Notes under the pieces: generated by a model
Databases searched by the model: none
What the model saw: only the letters and a program-made list of their open reading frames with translations
What the model was told of the DNA's origin: nothing
Assembly (NCBI GenBank): GCA_004295055.1
Contig: SHNJ01000006.1
Span: 49,770 to 113,769 of the forward strand
Origin: Alphaproteobacteria bacterium
Lineage (GTDB): Bacteria; Pseudomonadota; Alphaproteobacteria; SHNJ01
Direction of reading: 5' to 3'
DNA length: 64,000 nt
Made by a program: the position numbers and the translations under genes
Shown here: positions 60,265 through 64,000 of the stretch, piece after piece
How positions within the stretch are numbered: position 1 is the first letter of the stretch
Layout: every line of letters begins with the position of its first letter

Positions 60265-61305
60265 ATGAATGCAACCGCATTAACATTGAAAGATTTCGAC
60301 TTTGATTTGCCGCAAGACCGGATCGCGTCGCGTCCGATTTCACCGCGCGATACTGCGAAATTGCTGGTGGTTAAAGATGGCGGATTGATGGATCGGCAGG
60401 TGTGCGATTTGCCGCAATTATTGCGCGCGGGCGATTTGCTGGTATTCAACGATACCAAGGTTATTCCCGCCCGGTTGATCGGCGATTGCAATGGCAGGAA
60501 AATAGAAGTGTTGTTGCATCGGCCGTCCGCCGGCAATTGGCAAGCCATGGCGCGGCCAGCGAAAAAACTGCGCCTGGGCGATACGATTGTTTTCGGCAAG
60601 GATTTCAGCGCCGAAGTGCGCGCCAAAGATCCGGAACAAGGTTTTGTTTATCTGCGGCTTTTGGCGAAACGCGACGATATTATGGGCGCGCTGGCGCAAT
60701 ATGGGCATATTCCGATTCCGCCATATTTCAATCGTGAAGATGACGAGCAGGATAAGCGCGATTATCAAACGATTTTCGCCAAATCCGAAGGCGCTGTGGC
60801 CGCGCCAACGGCCGGGCTGCATTTCACGGAATCATTATTGAATAATTTAAAACAATCCGGCATCGATCATGCGTTTGTTACATTGCATGTCGGCGCCGGG
60901 ACTTTTGCGCCGGTTCGCGCGGAAAAATTATCCGACCACGTCATGCATGCGGAATGGTATGACGTGTCGCCGAAAACCGCGGATAAGATCAGTGAAGTCA
61001 AAAAAAATGGCGGACGTGTTGTCGCGATTGGAACCACAGTGGCACGGTCGCTGGAATCGGCCGGATCTCGCGGAGAAATCGCGGCGCGCCAGGGCGAAAC
61101 GCAAATCTTCATCACGCCGGGCTATTCATTTAAAATTGTCGATATTCTATTCACCAATTTTCACTTGCCGCAATCGACTTTGCTGATGTTGGTGTCGGCC
61201 TTTGCGGGAATGGAAACCATTAAAAATGCATATGCGCATGCTATCGCCAATCAATATCGTTTTTATTCCTATGGCGATGCGTGTCTATTATTCCCAGGCA
61301 AATAA
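60265..61305 (+). CDS. queA: S-adenosylmethionine:tRNA ribosyltransferase-isomerase
   Basis: QueA transfers a ribosyl unit from SAM to preQ1 in tRNA, forming epoxyqueuosine. Recognisable segments are FDFDLPQDRIASRPISPRD, FNDTKVIPARL, AAPTAGLHFTESLL and HVGAGTFAPVRAEKL. The 346-residue length is standard. A clear terminator follows (61310-61330). Confidence 0.95.
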   Translation: MNATALTLKDFDFDLPQDRIASRPISPRDTAKLLVVKDGGLMDRQVCDLPQLLRAGDLLVFNDTKVIPARLIGDCNGRKIEVLLHRPSAGNWQAMARPAKKLRLGDTIVFGKDFSAEVRAKDPEQGFVYLRLLAKRDDIMGALAQYGHIPIPPYFNREDDEQDKRDYQTIFAKSEGAVAAPTAGLHFTESLLNNLKQSGIDHAFVTLHVGAGTFAPVRAEKLSDHVMHAEWYDVSPKTADKISEVKKNGGRVVAIGTTVARSLESAGSRGEIAARQGETQIFITPGYSFKIVDILFTNFHLPQSTLLMLVSAFAGMETIKNAYAHAIANQYRFYSYGDACLLFPGK

Positions 61306-61309
61306 AAAA

Positions 61310-61330
61310 GGCGGCCCAAAGGCCGCCTTT
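61310..61330. terminator. Terminator between queA and the fasciclin gene
   Basis: GGCGGCC (61310-61316) and GGCCGCC (61321-61327) with a short A run before and TTT after. It can serve both converging genes. Confidence 0.85.
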
Positions 61331-61350
61331 AATAGGAATTCGAACCAGAA

Positions 61351-62031
61351 TTAGTTGGTTGGAACGCTTGCTGCCGACGGCATCAACACGGTATCGATCG
61401 TGTGGATGATGCCGTTGCTGGCGCTGATATCGGCGCTGGCAACTTGGGCATTGTTGATTTTGCTGCCGTTGCTGCTGGCGGTAATCGCCAAGCCGGCCAA
61501 GGTTTGCTGGCTGGCCGATTTTGCCAAATCAGCCGAAGCCAATTTGCCGTTGCTGATGTGATAGCTCAGAACGCGGCGCAATTCAGTTTTGTTTTCCGGT
61601 TTTTGCCAGTTGGCAACGGTGCCTGCCGGCAATTTTGCAAAAGCGGCATCGGTTGGCGCGAAAACGGTGATTGGACCTGGGCTGGTCAAAATGCTGTTCA
61701 AGCCAGCGGTTTGAATCAAGCTGTTAAAGGTCGACAAATTGCTGTTGGATGCAATGGTGCTGGCCACGGTTGCGGCAGCGTTGCTGTTCGCGGAAGCGGC
61801 GTTTTTGCTGTTCAATGCATTTTTCGCAGCGGCGGTGATCGCGGCGTTAGCGGCTTGTTCATCGCTGTTTAAATTGCTGCCAGGCGCGGTGTTGCTGTTG
61901 GTGGAAGAATTCATGCTGGTTAAAACGTTCGAGCCGGAAGCAGAATCGGTTTTTCCAACATATTGTGCGGCGGCAATAACCACCACGATGGCCACCAGGA
62001 CCAAAAGGGTTTTTTTGAAGTTGTTATTCAT
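61351..62031 (-). CDS. Fasciclin (FAS1) domain protein
   Basis: The N-terminal hydrophobic anchor (KTLLVLVAIVVVIAAAQYV) leads to a Ser/Asn/Ala-rich linker and one FAS1 domain, with TVFAPTDAAFAKLPAG and a C-terminal IHTIDTVLMP. FAS1 proteins are extracellular or envelope adhesion proteins. I use ATG 62031, preceded by GGAGA; the longer frame to 62112 is less likely. The export type (signal peptide or anchor) is uncertain. Confidence 0.85.
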   Translation of the reverse strand: MNNNFKKTLLVLVAIVVVIAAAQYVGKTDSASGSNVLTSMNSSTNSNTAPGSNLNSDEQAANAAITAAAKNALNSKNAASANSNAAATVASTIASNSNLSTFNSLIQTAGLNSILTSPGPITVFAPTDAAFAKLPAGTVANWQKPENKTELRRVLSYHISNGKLASADLAKSASQQTLAGLAITASSNGSKINNAQVASADISASNGIIHTIDTVLMPSAASVPTN

Positions 62032-62156
62032 AATTTTCTCCGTTGATATGAAAGCATTTTGGGAATGCGGGATAAGATGCAGTTTCTTACCGATAAACAC
62101 TAATCCGGTCAATCCTTAAAAGGCATGATTTGCGGCTTTTTAGTGGCGCGCGTGCG

Positions 62157-63377
62157 TTAAAACTCCTCAAAATCCGGCACTTTTTGAAACGCGATGCGTC
62201 CATTAAAATGCCGGAAATCCGGCTTCAGGTCGCCAAACCCGATAGTGCCATACCCATAGCGTTTATTGATTTTATCCATGGATCCAAGCAGGCTGGATTC
62301 GACTTTTTGTTGTGCTGGAACCGCGAATAGATCCATCTGATGCGAGGTCGCCGCGGTAAAATCCGACAAAACTATGGTGACGCGTAACGGCGGATTGTCC
62401 GGCGCGTTTGCCCACATTTGTTCCAGCCAGGATAATAAATCCTGACTGCTTTGGGTTTCGGCAAAACGCATGTCGTCGGACCAATATCCGCCTGGTTTTG
62501 CAAATTTGACCTGGACCGATAAATGCCGGCAATAAAGCCCCAGGCTGCGCAGCCGCTGGGCGGCCTTCATCAATAAATACCGGGCGAATTTGCGCGCGCC
62601 ATCGCGATTGCGTAATGGCGGTTCAAGAACATGTTGATGGCTGATGCTGCGCCGTTCCGATGTGGGGCGGTATACCGATTCGCCATGCAACATCGCATAA
62701 AACCGGTCGCCCTCGATCCCGCCCCAAATATCGTGCAATTCTTCGGCGGATGCATCGTATAGGTCTTCGATGGAAAAAATTCCGGCATTGTTCAGCCTTT
62801 GCAGCATCCCATCGCCGATACCGCACAGATCCGATAGGTCCAGCGGCAATAATTTTCCGGGCAAGTCCGCCCTGGTTATTACCGTCAAACCATCCGGTTT
62901 TTTCATATCGGACGCAACTTTGGCCAGAAATTTATTCGGCGCCAAACCGATCGACGATGTCAGGCATTCGCCAACCTTTTCGCGGATATTGGCCTTGATT
63001 TTTTTGGCCAGCGCCGTTGCCGCATCGACCGGTTTCTCGTTATCCATCAGTTGACAGGCCATTTCATCAATCGACATAATGCTTTCGATTGGAACGCATT
63101 CTTCGACCGCTTTAATAATGGCATGGTGATATTCCAGGTATAAACGGTGCCGCGCGACTTGCAGATGGATATTGGGACATAATTTTTTGGCATCGCCCAC
63201 CGAAGTGCCCGTGCGAATGCCGTGTTTTTTCGCCTCGTAACTTGCGGCGATGACGGATGTGGAATCGGTCATGGATGGAACGATCGCAACCGGTTTGCCG
63301 CGCAAATGCGGGTTGGATTGTTGTTCGCAGGAAGCGAAAAAACTGTTTAAATCCAGGATCAACCATTCGACTTGCAT
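62157..63377 (-). CDS. Y-family DNA polymerase (UmuC/DinB-like)
   Basis: The 406-residue protein has the Y-family core: ILDLNSFFASCEQQSNP, VIAASYEAKKHGIRTGTSV, and SIMSIDEMAC with catalytic acidic residues. The HhH region DLSDLCGIGDGMLQRLNN and a little-finger domain follow. No beta-clamp motif is obvious at the C-terminus. Such polymerases copy damaged DNA with low fidelity. AGAGG precedes ATG 63377; ATG 63392 is a close alternative. No imuA or lexA partner is visible. Confidence 0.88.
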   Translation of the reverse strand: MQVEWLILDLNSFFASCEQQSNPHLRGKPVAIVPSMTDSTSVIAASYEAKKHGIRTGTSVGDAKKLCPNIHLQVARHRLYLEYHHAIIKAVEECVPIESIMSIDEMACQLMDNEKPVDAATALAKKIKANIREKVGECLTSSIGLAPNKFLAKVASDMKKPDGLTVITRADLPGKLLPLDLSDLCGIGDGMLQRLNNAGIFSIEDLYDASAEELHDIWGGIEGDRFYAMLHGESVYRPTSERRSISHQHVLEPPLRNRDGARKFARYLLMKAAQRLRSLGLYCRHLSVQVKFAKPGGYWSDDMRFAETQSSQDLLSWLEQMWANAPDNPPLRVTIVLSDFTAATSHQMDLFAVPAQQKVESSLLGSMDKINKRYGYGTIGFGDLKPDFRHFNGRIAFQKVPDFEEF

Positions 63378-63491
63378 AGGGGCCTCTTTCATGTTCCTGT
63401 TTTGTTCTATAATAATGGGGCTGAAATCAAAGTCAAGCCGGGCTTGGCTTTGCCGCTGTTTTTTTGTATCGTTCCTTGTGAAAGGTGTGTC

Positions 63492-63950
63492 ATGGCAAAA
63501 AATAAAGTGGAAGAATTTATTGAAAATCAGGGGCTTGGAATTGTGGTAAAGGAAATGCCGCAGACATGCCGTTCCGCCGCCGAGGCGGCTGCATCGATTG
63601 GGTGTACCGTCGCGCAAATCGGCAAATCGATCATATTTAAAGATAAGGCGCAGGACCAGGCGGTATTGGTCATCACCAGCGGCGTTAACACGGTGGATGC
63701 CAAAAAACTGGCCAATCAAAATAATTTGCAGCTGGAAAAAGCCGATGCCGACTTCGTTCGCGATAAGACCGGGTATGTCATTGGCGGCGTTCCGCCGTTT
63801 GCGCACGCGAATCCGGTGCGCACCTTTATGGACGAATCTTTATTTCAATTTGCCGAAATATGGGTGGCGGCCGGGCATCCATACAAGGTGATGCGAATGA
63901 CCCCGCAAGAATTGCATAAAATTACCGGCGCTCAATTAATTGCGGTTTAA
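63492..63950 (+). CDS. YbaK/EbsC-type aminoacyl-tRNA deacylase
   Basis: The 152-residue protein belongs to the YbaK/ProX editing superfamily that removes wrong amino acids from tRNA. Visible are SAAEAAASIGCTVAQIGKSIIF, VLVITSGVNTVDAKKL, TGYVIGGVPPFAHANPVRTFMDE and VAAGHPYKVMRMTPQEL. The start ATG 63492 gives the typical N-terminus; a longer frame overlaps the divergent polymerase gene. The exact substrate (Cys-tRNA-Pro or another) cannot be told. Confidence 0.88.
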   Translation: MAKNKVEEFIENQGLGIVVKEMPQTCRSAAEAAASIGCTVAQIGKSIIFKDKAQDQAVLVITSGVNTVDAKKLANQNNLQLEKADADFVRDKTGYVIGGVPPFAHANPVRTFMDESLFQFAEIWVAAGHPYKVMRMTPQELHKITGAQLIAV

Positions 63951-64000
63951 AAAAGGCAAAACCGCCGTATTTTTAGGCGTTGTGGAATAATTGCTTTTGC

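Noticed and set aside
60225..60626. Upstream extension of the membrane protein frame over queA
   Set aside because: It is antisense to the conserved queA start; ATG 60224 gives a normal membrane protein.
1..64000. CRISPR arrays
   Set aside because: No regularly spaced direct repeats of 24-40 bases and no cas genes were seen.

Overview
The window looks like chromosomal DNA of an alphaproteobacterium carrying a composite genomic island of about 39 kb. The backbone (about 1-15.2 kb and 54.6-64 kb) has translation genes in a typical bacterial order: thrS, infC, rpmI, rplT, pheS, pheT and lepA. Its codon style is AT-richer, with frequent TTG, AAA and GAA codons. The order, the ExoD-type protein and the close relatedness of the island genes to alphaproteobacterial DUF2924/recombinase modules suggest the class. 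I cannot name the genus.

Left backbone (1-15,202): two tandem family-3 solute-binding proteins (the first cut by the window edge), a GT9 glycosyltransferase, thrS, infC (which appears to start at an ATC codon), two unknown genes, rpmI-rplT, pheS-(unknown 111 aa)-pheT, a GNAT acetyltransferase, lepA, a small membrane protein, an ExoD-like protein and tRNA-Ser(GGA). Two intergenic regions hold members of a nested palindromic repeat family.

Island (about 15.28-54.2 kb): two collinear, diverged copies of one integrative module stand in tandem. Each has DUF2924 protein, large serine recombinase, HTH protein, unknown, excisionase-like HTH, unknown, Toprim primase-SF3 helicase, a short ORF over a nested dyad region, and a coiled-coil protein. 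Each module is followed by cargo. Cargo 1 is a CzcCBA-type metal efflux operon, a PCu(A)C-like protein, a MerR-regulated Zn/Cd ATPase, and a retron-like locus (msr/msd-like RNA, 52-codon ORF, XRE protein, reverse transcriptase). Cargo 2 is an AAA ATPase (DUF4143) fused into a type I restriction-modification operon with a split hsdS, an NsrR-Hmp nitric oxide module and a P1B-4 metal ATPase. A third excisionase-like gene lies inverted at the right end. The motif TGTGTACC recurs at 15,283, 34,678 and 54,184, about 19.4 and 19.5 kb apart, which fits tandem integration of two elements.

Right backbone (54.6-64 kb): a GAF protein, an unknown membrane-anchored protein, a DUF1800-DUF1501 pair, a cold-shock protein, a membrane protein, queA, a fasciclin-domain protein, a Y-family polymerase and a YbaK-like deacylase.

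The most interesting system is the retron-like locus at 32.9-34.5 kb. The RT carries both retron hallmarks (NAxxH and VTG). The proposed a2 arm of its RNA can pair either with a1 or, perfectly over 12 bp, with the end of the small ORF.
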